A program made the position numbers and the translations under genes. A DNA stretch of 64,000 bases from Diphasiastrum complanatum (lineage: Eukaryota > Streptophyta > Lycopodiopsida > Lycopodiales > Lycopodiaceae), in assembly GCA_029204225.1 (NCBI GenBank), contig MU831971.1, positions 29,833 through 93,832 of the forward strand, in the 5' to 3' direction. The notes under the pieces were generated by a model. That model was not told where the DNA came from. It saw only the letters and a list, made by a program, of their open reading frames with translations, and searched no databases. Numbering within the stretch: the first letter of the stretch is position 1; each line of letters begins with the position of its first letter. Of this stretch, positions 1-10,113 are shown piece after piece.

Positions 1-760
1 TTGTATGCCTTGTGATATGGAGAGTATCCAATAAAAATTGATTTTCTGCTTGTGATGTCCAACTTCTTCTTGAGATCTTTAGGGATCTAAGCATAGGCAA
101 TGCAACCAAATACTCTAAAATTTTTGAGTAATGGTTTTGGTCATGTCCACACCTCATAAGGTGTTTTGCCATCCAGGGCTTTGTTGATGGATCAATTTTG
201 TAAATAGGTAGCTGTATTGATAGCTTCTGTCCAAAATTTCTTTGGAAGAGAGGCATGAGCCAGCATGTGCTTGGCACTTTCAACTAGTGTCCGATTCTTC
301 CTTTCAGCTACAACATTGGACTGTGGTGAGTAGTTTGTTGTATATCATTGGTGTATCTTGTTGGCCTTGTAGAATTTTTTAAATTCTGTGGAGATAAATT
401 CTCCCCCTCCATCTGAACGTAGTGCTTTGATCCTTCTCTGGGTCTGATTTTCTGCAGATGCCTTGACCTGCTTGAAGAATTTAAATGCCTCTAATTTATT
501 CTTCAAAAAGTAAGTAGTAGTCCATCGTGAGAAGTCATCGATGAAGGTAAGAAAATATAGTGTCTCCCCTATGGTAGCAGTTTGCATCGGGCCACAAATG
601 TTAGTGTGTATAAGGTCTAGCAAATTTCTAGAAGTGTGAACTGAGTCAGAAATGAATGGACTTCTAGCATGCTTGCTGATAATATAGCTTTCGCATGGAG
701 AACTCGATTTGCTGATTTGAGGCAGATCTTGTACCAAACTTTTGTTATACACAAATTTAG
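1..760 (-). pseudogene. Ty1/copia integrase fragment, decayed
   Basis: Read on the minus strand from about 760 downward, this encodes the end of a copia integrase zinc-binding module (a CxxxxISKHARSPF-like stretch), then the catalytic core with FLTFIDDFSRWTT and ALRSDGGGEFIS. Below about 345 a frame change leads to an AERKNRT motif (near 290-310) and the GKTPHEVW and FRVFGCIAYA region that normally follows the core. The first catalytic aspartate, usually in an HTD motif, reads HTN (near 590), so the enzyme would be dead even without the frameshift. The window edge cuts the 3' part. Near 755-765 the copia sequence stops and gypsy integrase on the other strand begins, so two unrelated elements are joined here. 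The family is clear; exact limits are not. Confidence 0.85.
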
Positions 761-1364
761 TACTCTCTACTATCCTAGAGGGAATGGCCAAGCTGAATCT
801 TCCAATAAGATTCTTTGCACCATTATGACAAAGACAGTTGAAGCGAGTCAGTATGATTGGGAACATAAACTGTATGCAGCGTTATGGGCATTCAGAACTG
901 CTTACAAAAATAATACAAATCAAACAACTTTTCAATTGGTTTATGGTCAAGATGTTGTCATGTCAATTGAATTTCTAATCCCATTCTTACGCATAGCAGC
1001 AACAGAACGATTAAATGATGATAAGTCTTTACAACTCCGTCATGAAGCGTTGCACAAATTATGTGAAACCCGATTGATGGCAGTTCATGCCTTAGCAGCA
1101 GAGAAAGCCCACTGCAAGGCATGGCACAATCGTCGATTGCAAAAAAAAGATCTGAAAGCAGGAGATCTTGCATTGATGTACAAAACCAAACTGATCAAGG
1201 GAAAGTTGAAGTTTACCGGCGAAGGCTCGTATAAAGTAAAGAAAATCCTGAACTATAGCGCAGTAATTCTTGAGCACTTGGATGGAAAAGAATTTGATAC
1301 TCTGGTGAATGGCAACCGATTACGCAAGTTTTGGCAGCCTGCTCCGCCAGTTCAGCAAGCCTGA
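669..1364 (+). pseudogene. Ty3/gypsy integrase C-terminal fragment (relic 1)
   Basis: The open frame of 231 codons carries the C-terminal part of a gypsy integrase: YYPRGNGQAESSNK (near residue 40, the region of the catalytic glutamate), then AYKNNTNQTTFQLVYGQ, a basic helical stretch, the SH3-like C-terminal fold (GDLALMYKTK, GEGSYKVKKIL, AVILEHLDGKEFDTLVNGNRLRKFW) and a stop. The first 30 or so codons are the antisense of the adjoining copia fragment, so true gypsy homology starts near 762. No reverse transcriptase or protease is present upstream; the element is truncated. A second, more decayed copy of the same family lies at 4604-5014. Confidence 0.85.
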
Positions 1365-1885
1365 TCTCAATGGTTTTTTTTATTTTTATTTGTTTTTCAA
1401 TTTTTTGTTTTCAGTACTTAAATTGCTGAGTTTTTTTGGAAAAAGACAGTTAAAAAAAAAAAACAAAAGAAAAGAAAAACAAAAATTGAGCAAAGACTGA
1501 TGAGCAAAAGTCAGAAAGTCATCAACATGGGAGAAAGGAAGCACATTATTTTTTGATGAAAAATGCCTTAGAAAATCACTATTTAAGTTAGATTTGGCCT
1601 ATACAGTACCAGAAACCTTCGCTGAGCTCTCAGACTGTACAGTCACTCTAGATTTATCTAATTTGAGGTGGGTAAAGATTCCTGTCAAAGGAAAATCCAG
1701 TTTTTGAGTCAGACGAAAGATCAATAATATGTCATTTTGGGAACCTTCGCCGAGCACCTTACCCTCATTATGAACCTTCGCCGATCTGCTAGATGATCTT
1801 AAAATGTCCAAATTAGGTTGTTCATAGGTTCAGATTGTGACAGAAACATTTATGACAGTACCTGGGCGAAGACCCTCCTGGGCGA
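1365..1885 (+). other. Post-integrase spacer with CCTTCGCCGAG-type motifs
   Basis: This noncoding spacer follows the gypsy integrase. It begins with a T-rich then A-rich stretch and a GATGAGCAAAAGTCA segment that is also found after the second integrase copy (near 5155). It contains several copies of an AACCTTCGCCGAG-like motif (near 1612, 1740, 1770 and 1880). The same motif recurs in the spacer at 5280-5610 and in the 149-bp repeats at 54.4-55.6 kb. I see no gene in it. Confidence 0.6.
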
Positions 1886-1889
1886 AGGT

Positions 1890-2873
1890 AACAGTATCCC
1901 CCACCAAAACTGGTGGCGGCCCCATGACACCTGCAAGATGCAGTTATTGGGGACTTTTATTTGCTTTGCACCAAATCTTTATTAAATGGTACTGCACCTT
2001 CTTCATAAAGTCGAGGTGAGCAGTATTAAAATCCAAGTTGTGTGTCAGAAAACAACGATGGGCTCCAACAATCCACTTTGAGATTGTCCATGATTGAAGC
2101 GTGATTCCCAGGAGCCTCCCATCATTGCTGCACGAAAGTATAAATGAGCAACCAACAATTGATCTTTGATTTGCTCTGAGGCCATCAGCTTATTTGGATC
2201 GAATGCTAGAGGAGGGAGGCAATCGTCCCATCTGGTTGCCACTAACGCCAACAGAGTTAGATCTTTTGCAAACATTGTCGATTGTCGCACCGTTGGATCT
2301 GGAGAGTGGACATACTCTCTCTGATAGGCTTGTAAGGCTCGGTGGAAGTCCACTGATATGGTCCAGCTGTAGGGCTGATGGATGATTGGCCAATTGGGCA
2401 TATGGATTGTGATTTTGTCCATAGTCAATCCCAAATCTTTCCATTTATTTCTTCTCGACATTGGCACATAATAAGGGTCGAACCGCAATGTGCAGATCAT
2501 TGGTGAGGTCAATGTATGGCTTGATGGCCTGTTTTGCCTGCTTGTGATTGGGTGAGGTCTGTGTACCGGATGCTATACCTATGGCTGCAAGGGTGGCCTC
2601 AGTGACACGCACCTTGTGTGTTGCTCCTTGAAAAGTGATTTAAAGTTTGGATTTCTCTTCCTTCCACGTACTAAAGGCAAGAGTGATGAAATCCATATTG
2701 ATTCTGTTGGAAAAGGCTCTCTCATAGATACCCATTGCAGTGAGCAGAGGCTCCGCAAGGGTCATCCATTGAGTGACCATGCTTGTGCTAGGAAGGATCA
2801 TGATGTCCATTGCAGATGGGACATCACGATGGATAGTATAGCACGGAGACTGGGAAGTATTGGTAGAAGACAT
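1890..2873 (-). pseudogene. Accessory ORF of the gypsy relic, inverted and internally deleted (relic 1)
   Basis: On the minus strand an ATG at 2873 opens a frame (MSSTNTSQ...) whose first 85 or so residues match the start of the ORF at 5841: SLPSTSRVAEWM there, ILPSTSMVTQWM here, and LLTAMGIYERAF versus LLTAMGVHEYAF. A TAA stops it near 2640, but the frame continues with THKVRVTEA. It then jumps to the C-terminal domain (MDKITIHMPNWPIIH, TRWDDCLPPLAFDPN, AAMMGGSWESRF) encoded near 2425-2090. The roughly 2 kb present between these parts in relic 2 are missing. The homology runs on through a GGTGGGGGATA polypurine-like tract near 1905-1890 and then ends. The whole block is inverted relative to the integrase at 669-1364, unlike relic 2. 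Function is unknown. Confidence 0.7.
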
Positions 2874-3193
2874 GATGAGCAAAAAGAAAATGTAAGACGC
2901 GTGAAAGTATATCAGAAAGCAAGTCAGAAAGTTTGGAAGGTTTTGGTCGCGGGAAAAATTTGCAAGAGCTTCGCTAGCACAAGTGAGGAATGAATTGAAT
3001 TCAGCAAACTTATAGGTGAATTTGGTGGGTCTATTACACTGAATACTAGTTTGGCTAATCAGTTCTGAACAAAAGTTTGCAAGCATGTACAGTACTGTGA
3101 AATTAGACTATAAAAATCTCGATGAAGGTTTTTGGAGATCTTAACCTATCAGGCGAACGTTTTCCAAGGATGGCGAAGGTCAAATCTGAAAAC
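2874..3193. other. Leader of the inverted accessory ORF; no gene seen
   Basis: The minus-strand sequence upstream of the accessory ATG resembles the region just before the ATG at 5841 (AAGCTCTTGCA and pyrimidine-rich tracts are shared). It ends in more GGCGAACG and GGCGAAGG motifs like those of the spacer. I see no independent gene. Confidence 0.5.
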
Positions 3194-3819
3194 AAAATGG
3201 CAGTTTTGGACCATCAACGCTAGCACTGATGGTCCAGAGCTGTCATTTTTTTCATGTCAATCAGCCAATCTATAGTGAAAGCTGTTAAGCAAGCTATGTG
3301 GAAGAGGTCATGGGCAGACCTTCTAAGCAGATGCTGGATCTACTAATGTACCAAATTTTTTGGTAGCGAACAAATTATGTTAAGCAAAACACTTTCAACG
3401 GTTCCATCACGACACAATGACTAACTTCCAAAGTTGTCACAGTAGTTGATTTTTGGTTTGCATACAGACATAGAGGACATATGCGAGTTTCACGGGTTTT
3501 TGAACAACATGAATTGACACGATTGCTCCAACAAAATCGTAGACAATGAAATCAAAATGACAGCTCCGGACCATCAGCGTTGGCGCTGATGGTCTGGAGC
3601 TACCATTTTTCCTTACGTTTATTAACATTTATGAGCTTGTTTTTGACCAAGACAGTTGACAATGAAAAAAAAATGATAGCTCCGGACCATCAGTGCTAGT
3701 GTTGATGGTCCGGAACTGCCATTTTTTGTTGCATGTTTTAACAAAGTCTCGAAAAAAGCAAAAAAAATGGTAGCACTAGACCATCAGCACCAGCGTTGAT
3801 GGTCCGGAACTGCCAATGT
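3194..3819. repeat. Four 56-bp imperfect hairpins with a shared core
   Basis: Four inverted repeats, each 56 bp by my count, lie at 3194-3249, 3554-3609, 3670-3725 and 3764-3819. Each starts AAAATG and ends CATTTT (the fourth ends CCAATGTT). Each has arms of about 27-28 bp built on CCGGACCATCAGCG and its complement CGCTGATGGTCCGG, with almost no loop. The arms differ by a few mismatches between copies, many of which are G-T-compatible or matched on the other side. The sequence between copies is unrelated. Such units could give rise to hairpin RNA or be fold-back/MITE-like insertions; nothing here shows transcription. Confidence 0.85.
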
Positions 3820-4600
3820 TTTTTAAATCTAGAAGAATGACAATCTATAAATACTATAATTCTTCGTCCTCAGGTGGCTTCTGGGCTGTGGAGTTTTGTT
3901 GTTGGCCTCTCTTTATGAGTTCTGTGGTGGTTTTTCTTCTCATAGTTGGTGTTGCATTTTCTTGTGGAAAAAGCATGGTGTTTTTCTTGTCTCTACTGGT
4001 GTGCTAAATTGGTCGTTCTAGTCTCTCCTTGGCTTTTGACAAGATATTGTATGTTTTCTTTCTCCTTTTTTACTGTAGTAGTTTGTTAGCTTTCTGTTTT
4101 GTTGCTTTTCTGGAGAGTTCAAAAATTGATTTGTCTGTTGTCTTCCTTCTTGTAATTCATTTTTGCTTTTGCTATTAGGCCTCTTGTCTGATATTTTTCT
4201 TGTCTTTTATAAATTCCTGCAACCTTCTCTCTTCTGGAAAACTCAGTAAGCATCCCTATAAGATACACTTGAGATTAGCACGAATGACCAAACAAGCTAT
4301 AAAATTTGGAAAAGGACAATACTTCGAAGTGCTCACCATATCTTGTTCCAACACCTTGACATCGTCAAGAGAAATCTAAGGTTTCTCTCACATCCAATTC
4401 TCAAATGTGTAAGTCCTGTTGATTGATATATGCTGATGTCATTTGTGGAACAAAGTCACTTAGCTTGTAACCATTGTGCATCACCCGACCCAAAACCTGA
4501 TAGTATATATATCAAGACATTAACCCAAAATTAATAAAAAACATTCTTGTGTACTCCTGCAAGAACATCACATTGTACTCCTACAAGATGAAAACCATTT
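3820..4600. other. Intergenic stretch, no gene seen
   Basis: This is T-rich DNA with no long frame of recognisable type. A short ATATATAT run occurs near 4505. The segment before 4604 repeats a TACTCCTGCAAGA / TACTCCTACAAGA motif. It may be the leader or LTR remains of the second gypsy relic, but I found no PBS. Confidence 0.4.
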
Positions 4601-4603
4601 GAG

Positions 4604-5014
4604 ATGTGCTTTTTTAGTCTTATGGCCAAGATCAATCCTTTAGAAAGCAAACAGTTGGATGCAGTACAACATGATATGCCAGAGCATTTCAAACACTATG
4701 CTTTGGATGATGCGAAATCTTTACAAATGCGTCATGAGGCTTTGCATAAACTATGTGAAACCAGATTGATGGCATTCCATGCAGTAGAGAAAGGCTGTCA
4801 GAAGGCATAGCACGATCACCGCTTACACAAAAAAGATCTGAAGGAAGGAGATCTAGCATTGATGTATAAGACCAAATTAATCAAAGGTAAATTTATAGGT
4901 GAAGGATCTTATAAAGTAAAAGAAATATTGTCCTACAGAGCAGTTATTTTGGAGCACCTACATGGAAGACAATTTGACACCCCTTTGAATGGCAGCCAAC
5001 TACGCAAGTTTTGA
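4604..5014 (+). pseudogene. Ty3/gypsy integrase C-terminal fragment (relic 2)
   Basis: The translation repeats the C-terminal integrase of relic 1: SLQMRHEALHKLCETRLMAFHAVEKG, then a TAG stop near 4808 at a position that reads TGG in relic 1, then KKDLKEGDLALMYKTKLIKGK, GEGSYKVKEIL, AVILEHLHGRQFDTPLNGSQLRKF and a terminal stop near 5012. The upstream half of the core is absent. This is a truncated, inactivated copy in the same orientation as relic 1. Confidence 0.8.
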
Positions 5015-5840
5015 CAGCCAATTCAACCAACATGATTAAGGATCTCATCATTTTTACTTTTATTGTTTTACAAATTTTTTTGTTTTTCACTACTTGGTTG
5101 ATTTTTTGTGGAAAAGACAGTATGAGAAAAAAAAAAGAGAAAAAGAAAAAAAAATGATGAGCAAAAGTCAAAAAAGTCGTCAGATCAAAAAAAGATGAAG
5201 GAAAATATTTTCAAGAATCATATTTTGATGGAAATTGGCTTTAAAAATCACTTTTCGTCATATTTTGAACAAATAGAGATAAGGACCTTTGCCAAGTTGC
5301 CAGATCATGCGTCTAGTTCAAATTTATCTAGGTTATCTTGCAGAGGAAGTACTTGTTTTGAAGTTAGACGAGAGTTCAGAAGCTTACCACTTTGGAAACC
5401 TTCGTCCAGCATGTAACCATCATTATTAACCTTTGCTGACCTGAAAAATGGATTCAAAATGTCAAAACTAGGTTGTACAAAGGTTCAAATCCGAAAATTT
5501 TCATTAAATGTAGTACCTAAGCAAAGGATGCTTTTAGGCAAGAGCTCCAAAACCTTCGCTGAGACTAGTGGTCAGAAATCTTCGCCGAGATTTTTGGAAG
5601 TTATGTTAATACTATTGTACATGTCTGCAAATTTTTGTCCATAACTGATGAGCCAAACTAGTACTTTGTCTAATGGCTCAAAATTAGCTTATAAAAGGGC
5701 TGAATTCGATTTCATTTCTCACTTGTGATAGCGAAGCTCTTGCACAATTTTTTCCACAATCGAACTTTTCCAAAGCTTTTATATAGCCTTCTGATATACT
5801 TTCAACTCTTTTTTAGTTTCAATTCCTACCTTTTTTCATC
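5015..5840 (+). other. Post-integrase spacer of relic 2
   Basis: The spacer aligns by eye with 1365-1885, including the GATGAGCAAAAGTCA segment, a run of (C/T)CTTCG(C/T)C motifs near 5400, 5550 and 5580, and the AAAATGTCAAAACTAGGTTG line. It then extends into a pyrimidine-rich leader before the accessory ATG at 5841. No gene is seen. Confidence 0.6.
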
Positions 5841-8672
5841 ATGTCTTTCAGCATACTAGTAATTCACTGCGCTTTGTTGTTAAACATGATGTTCCAACTG
5901 CAACAGACATCCTGTCGCTTCCTAGCACAAGCAGGGTGGCTGAATGGATGAACCTTGTTGAGCCTTTGCTCACAGCAATGGGGGTCCATGAGTATGCCTT
6001 TTTCAATAAAATAACTATGGAGTTTATTACTATGGCTTTAAGTACTTGGGATGAGGATAAGTCCAAATTTTTTATCACCTTCTAGGGAGCTACCCACAAG
6101 GTGCGGGTCACTGAGGCCGCCCTTGCTGCCATAGGGATTTCTACAAGGACACACCTTTCACCAAACCACAAGCACACCAAGAACATCATAAAGCCTTTTA
6201 TGGACACTACCATAGAGTTGTATTGGACCAATGATGGTTACCTGATAGAGGCCATTAGAGATTTTGCCCTCTAGGTCGTGCCGCATAGTTATTGAACAAC
6301 TTTTTGATGGTTGGCAACCTTAGGAAGGAAAGAATATCATCTCAGATCCTCCATCGCCTGGTAGAATATAGCAATAAGTTAGATCAAAGACTCTTGGAAC
6401 CTTATAACTAGATCAAGACAGTCTTTGGGGAGCTAAAGAGAGTCATTAAGGGTAACACCAAACAGCAGTTCGTTGTTGGCTCTATTCTATCCTCCTTAGT
6501 CGCCTTGTATCTCAATAATAAGATCCATGGATTTTGTGCCGAGTCAGTGCTAGCCACCTATGAAGTAGCACCAGTTGAATCCTCCTACCAGACATCCAAC
6601 TCACAAAGTCATAGATGTGTATGCAACGAGATTGTTATTCTCGACTCGCCTCCCACGACTCATCGTCGAACTTGCCAACCATCATCAACTACGCTACCAC
6701 CCCCCGATGCCTCTCGCACTACACTACCTATCCCATCTACCACTGAAGCTTCCCTAGCCACTGATTCCTCACAAGGGCCTTCTATGACCAATGGATCAAC
6801 CATTCCAATCACAGCAGCCCAAGCCACCTCACCCCCACAAACCACAACAATTTATGGATATGTTCGATGATTTCGATCCCCTAGGGACAGGTGAACTATT
6901 TGTGATGCCTCAGAGCCCTGCGCCCTTTGAACTACAATCCCCAGGAAGAGGATTCAAACAATTCCATGAAATTCTTGATACATTTGATACAACACCACAA
7001 TAGATAGACCGAGTAGATCCACAAGATCAGACACCATATATAATACGGATCGTTCATGTGGTTGTATCCCCAAAGCAGTTTGATGCCATTGTGCCAAATG
7101 GTTATGCCATGCAAGAACTCAAGGCCAATCTAGACAAGCTCCTTCTGTTCCTTCTGTTGTTGTTGTTGCTATTGCTACTACACCCGTGGATTCTGGTGAT
7201 GCACTTGGTTTAGTTTCACACGTTGCATGAGTGATCCAGACCATGATATGAAAAGACTACTATGGAGAAGTGCATCTTCGAATTGGAATTCGAAAACACT
7301 CTGATTAGCCAAAAATTCATCCAACTAAATTGATAGCTAAATATCACCAAACAACACGAAGAAAAGTCAGAAGCAGAGTTGAAAAAGGCCAAGCAATCTA
7401 CAGAGACTTTGGAAGGTTATGTGGCCACACTCCATAATACTTTGACAAGTGCAAGAACAAGTTGATAGGGCCGTTCAAGATGCCAAACAATAGGTGTTAC
7501 TAACACAAGGGCAACTAGACATGGCAAACCTTGATTGAGACACTTATCTCGAAATACAAGTGCCACAGACTGTGACCTGTTTCACCAAAGGAGGTCAGAC
7601 ATTTGTTCAGAAAGGTCGAGACATATCACACCTCATTGGCCGAATTTCAAAACCGATTTGATAGATTCAAATGGATGGCATTGGCTTAGTTGACAAAAAC
7701 AAAGTCCAAAATCAAAGAATATGAAAAAGCCGCTGCTTAGGTCTTAAAGACAATCCCTCAAATTCAAGTACCATTGTTGCCTCAGTTTTTGCCATTGCAC
7801 CAGCATCAGGGTCAAGAGGATACTGGAATGGATCGAGGGGCAAAAGGCAAAGACATCACACCAATGCAGGATACCGAAGCGGGCCCATCTACATCAACGA
7901 CAAGGCCCTTATTCCAGAAACCAATTTCATCGAATTTCTCCACCAAATAGAAAAGTATATATGTAATGAGTGAGAATATAGCCACATGATCCAAACATTT
8001 TTACATCAACATTCACATGAGTCCTCGAGGGGTGGATGGGTGATCAAATTCAAAGCTTCAAAGATTGAAATTGGCAAGAAATTGGATAAGCTACCCGCAT
8101 TGGGTGAGCAACCACCATGGCGCAGAATAGTTTTTGAGAAAACTCCAAATTCAATAAGTAACGAGCCCTTGCCAGTTCAGAATGTATCCTTACTACATTC
8201 TAATGGATAAAATCACTACCCATGTCCCAAATTGGCCCATAATCCACCAAACTTATAGTTGGTCGATTGTAGTGGACTTCAACAGAGCCCTACATGGCTA
8301 TGGATATGACTACAAGACATCACCAAATCTGACCATTAGGCAATCAGCTATCTTTGCAAGTGACTTGACCAAGTTGGTGTCAGTTTTCACTAGATGGGAT
8401 GATTGCTTACCCACATTGACTTTCGATCCAAATTCCTATGATGTCCGACAAGGTCCAAGATCAACTGCCTATAGCTAGATTGTATTATCGAGCTGCGATG
8501 CTAGGTGGATCTTGGGAGTCCAAATTTACAGCGTGGGCGACCTCCAATTGGATTGTCGGCATGAACAAGTGCCGCACAAGTCCGATTTTAGCACAGAGCG
8601 CCTGGAGTTCATGGAAAAGGTGCAAAATCACCTGATAAAGGTGCAAAGAGAGGCCAATCAGAGCCCCAAATA
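5841..8672 (+). pseudogene. Long accessory ORF between gypsy integrase and 3' LTR (relic 2), decayed
   Basis: A broken frame starts at the ATG at 5841. Its parts in order are an N-terminal globular region of about 130 residues (SLPSTSRVAEWMNLVEPLL, FITMALSTWDEDKS, then THKVRVTEAALAAIGIS), an alpha-helical region (LEPYN to KQQFVVGSILSSLVALYLNN, about 6300-6560), a Pro/Ser/Thr-rich linker (about 6590-6850), a charged helical, coiled-coil-like part (KSEAELKKAKQSTETLEGYV, near 7360) and a C-terminal domain (MDKITTHVPNWPIIHQTYSW, TRWDDCLPTLTFDPN, YYRAAMLGGSWESKF, 8205-8520). The C-terminal domain is also present in relic 1. Several frameshifts and stops interrupt it, and many stops are TAG. The segment with VRVTEAALAAIG resembles the start of plant mobile-domain or transposon-protein folds only loosely. 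I do not recognise the function. Confidence 0.7.
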
Positions 8673-8706
8673 AATAATATCATGGTGTCATGGGACTGCC
8701 ACCAAT

Positions 8707-8720
8707 TTTGATGGGGGATA
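8707..8720 (+). other. Polypurine tract of gypsy relic 2
   Basis: TTTTGATGGGGGAT lies just before a TG that opens a plausible LTR. The same tract occurs in the inverted relic 1 (TTTTGGTGGGGGATA on the minus strand near 1900), which supports a conserved plus-strand priming site. Confidence 0.6.
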
Positions 8721-9012
8721 TTGTTGGAGGGTTTGTGGATCCCAAGGCAATCCTAACCCTAGCTAATAAGTGAGAGGGATTTGGCACCCTATGTGTGTAA
8801 GTCCAACCCGATGATCACATAGTTATTTGATTAATTACAAGTTAATAAAAGGACTTCAGGTCTTTTTACAGGACTTCTAATATCATAGAACCTAAAAGTC
8901 AAGTTATGGAATAAAAGAGGTTCTCACCAATTTTCAAGTGGGTGCTCTCCAAAACTCAAATTTAAATAGTTAGGGAAGTAGAACTTGGCCAATAGGGTTT
9001 GAGGCCAATCCT

Positions 9013-9022
9013 CTATATATAG
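9013..9022 (+). promoter_or_regulatory. TATA box in the relic 2 LTR
   Basis: CTATATATAG is a good plant TATA element and sits about 290 bp inside the LTR, where the U3/R boundary is expected. Activity is not shown. Confidence 0.5.
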
Positions 9023-9248
9023 TGGTAATTTCAAATCATTTGTACATGTTCTCTTCCTTTCAAGACAAGCAGGTTGCTCTTACTGAATGGAAAAGGAATG
9101 TCATTGCTCTCCATCTTTCTAACTCTAATCTCATGTTTTCTTTGGATTTGCTATTTGTTGGATTTGATGCTTATTGGGATTGATCATTATTATGCTTCTT
9201 GTGAGAGAGAAAGGGAGAGAGTGATTTTCTATCGTTGTGGATTAGAGT

Positions 9249-9312
9249 TAATGGATGTAGTGTTAATGGTGTAGTGTTAATGGATGTAGTGTTAATCGAT
9301 CTTAGTGTTAAT
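9249..9312 (+). repeat. Short tandem repeat of GGATGTAGTGTTAAT
   Basis: Three to four imperfect copies of a GTAGTGTTAATGG unit follow one another. They explain the repetitive short frames here (NGCSVNGVVLMDVVL type), which are not genes. Confidence 0.7.
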
Positions 9313-9436
9313 ATGCACATGTTGGATATTAAGATATGCTATTGCTCTCATGGGAACGGACCTCCGTATGACAAGTACCTTCATCTCCTTGATGCTTGTG
9401 TGCTTGGATCTAGGGTTGAGGGTAGGATATGAAATG

Positions 9437-9575
9437 CCCACTACAAATAATTGATATAGAGAATAGTGTCCACATTGGATGCTTCAATATTTCTTACATC
9501 AATTTTACATATCAAGATGTAACTAGAACATGAAGAATCAAATAGAATGTAAATGCAATGATTCCTCCATGTTTT
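9437..9575 (-). repeat. Dispersed repeat X, copy 1
   Basis: The reverse complement of this segment matches 40,250-40,392, including GATTCTTCATGTTCTAGT, AAAATTGATGTAAGAAAT and GGACACTATTCTCTATATCA. In both places it lies next to fragments of the same copia family as element A, so it may be part of a derivative of that family. Confidence 0.7.
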
Positions 9576-10110
9576 CAACTTTGAAGTCTCTGTAAAATAA
9601 TAGCAACAAACAATAAATGTGAGTAATCAACCATTGCTTGTATGTCTCCTCCACTTTTGTCCTTCCTTGATATGTCTTCCCCATGAAAATCAATGAATGA
9701 GACTCCATCTCCATTTTTCCATAAGATATGATTAACCATTGATGAATAGATCATGAATGAGTGATATAATGAGCCTCCAATGGCTTCATTTCCATCAGCA
9801 AAACTAGCCAAGAATGCTAGTACAACTCCACCATGTAGCTAGTTTCACCATATCTTGACAATTTGCATACATTCACTTGAGATTGCTCAAACATGAGATA
9901 GAACAAGAAAAGTAAACTTGAATAACACTTCCTTGCTGCTCCTTTGACCTTACTTGAGTCTTCTAACACCTTCAAAAATAGATCCAAAACATCTTTGCCG
10001 ATTGACTCTCCTTTGATGCTCTTGACTAGCTCCAAATTGTCACCTTCCCTTTTGTGTAGTTGAAGCCCTTTGAGATCAAAAACTTGAACTTTCAGTTGAC
10101 CATCAAAGTC
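9575..10110 (-). other. Unidentified minus-strand coding-like segment, possible captured sequence
   Basis: Downstream of the copia pol fragment the minus strand encodes DFDGQLKVQVFDLKGLQLHK, then ELVKSIKGESIGKDVLDLFLKVLEDSSKVKGAARKCYSSLL and further residues to a stop near 9817. This is not reverse transcriptase, which should come next in a copia element. A second short frame (9811-9575) has no similarity I recognise. It may be host sequence or another element fused to the copia fragment; I cannot assign a product. Confidence 0.35.
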
Positions 10111-10113
10111 ATA

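Larger units (their letters stand above)
8722..9436 (+). mobile_element. Probable 3' LTR of gypsy relic 2
   Basis: The LTR is inferred from the TGTTGGAGGG start directly after the polypurine tract and from a TATA box (CTATATATAG, 9013-9022) with a pyrimidine-rich sequence downstream. The 3' border is uncertain; I place it before the dispersed repeat at 9437. A matching 5' LTR is not in the window. Near 9240-9312 the LTR holds short tandem copies of GGATGTAGTGTTAAT. Confidence 0.5.

Noticed and set aside
345-866. The full 173-codon minus frame as one protein
   Set aside because: Its first 30 or so codons are antisense to the gypsy integrase; only the part below about 760 is copia.
2616-2993. 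Plus-strand frame of 125 codons
   Set aside because: It is antisense to the accessory ORF whose homologue in relic 2 shows that the minus strand is coding.
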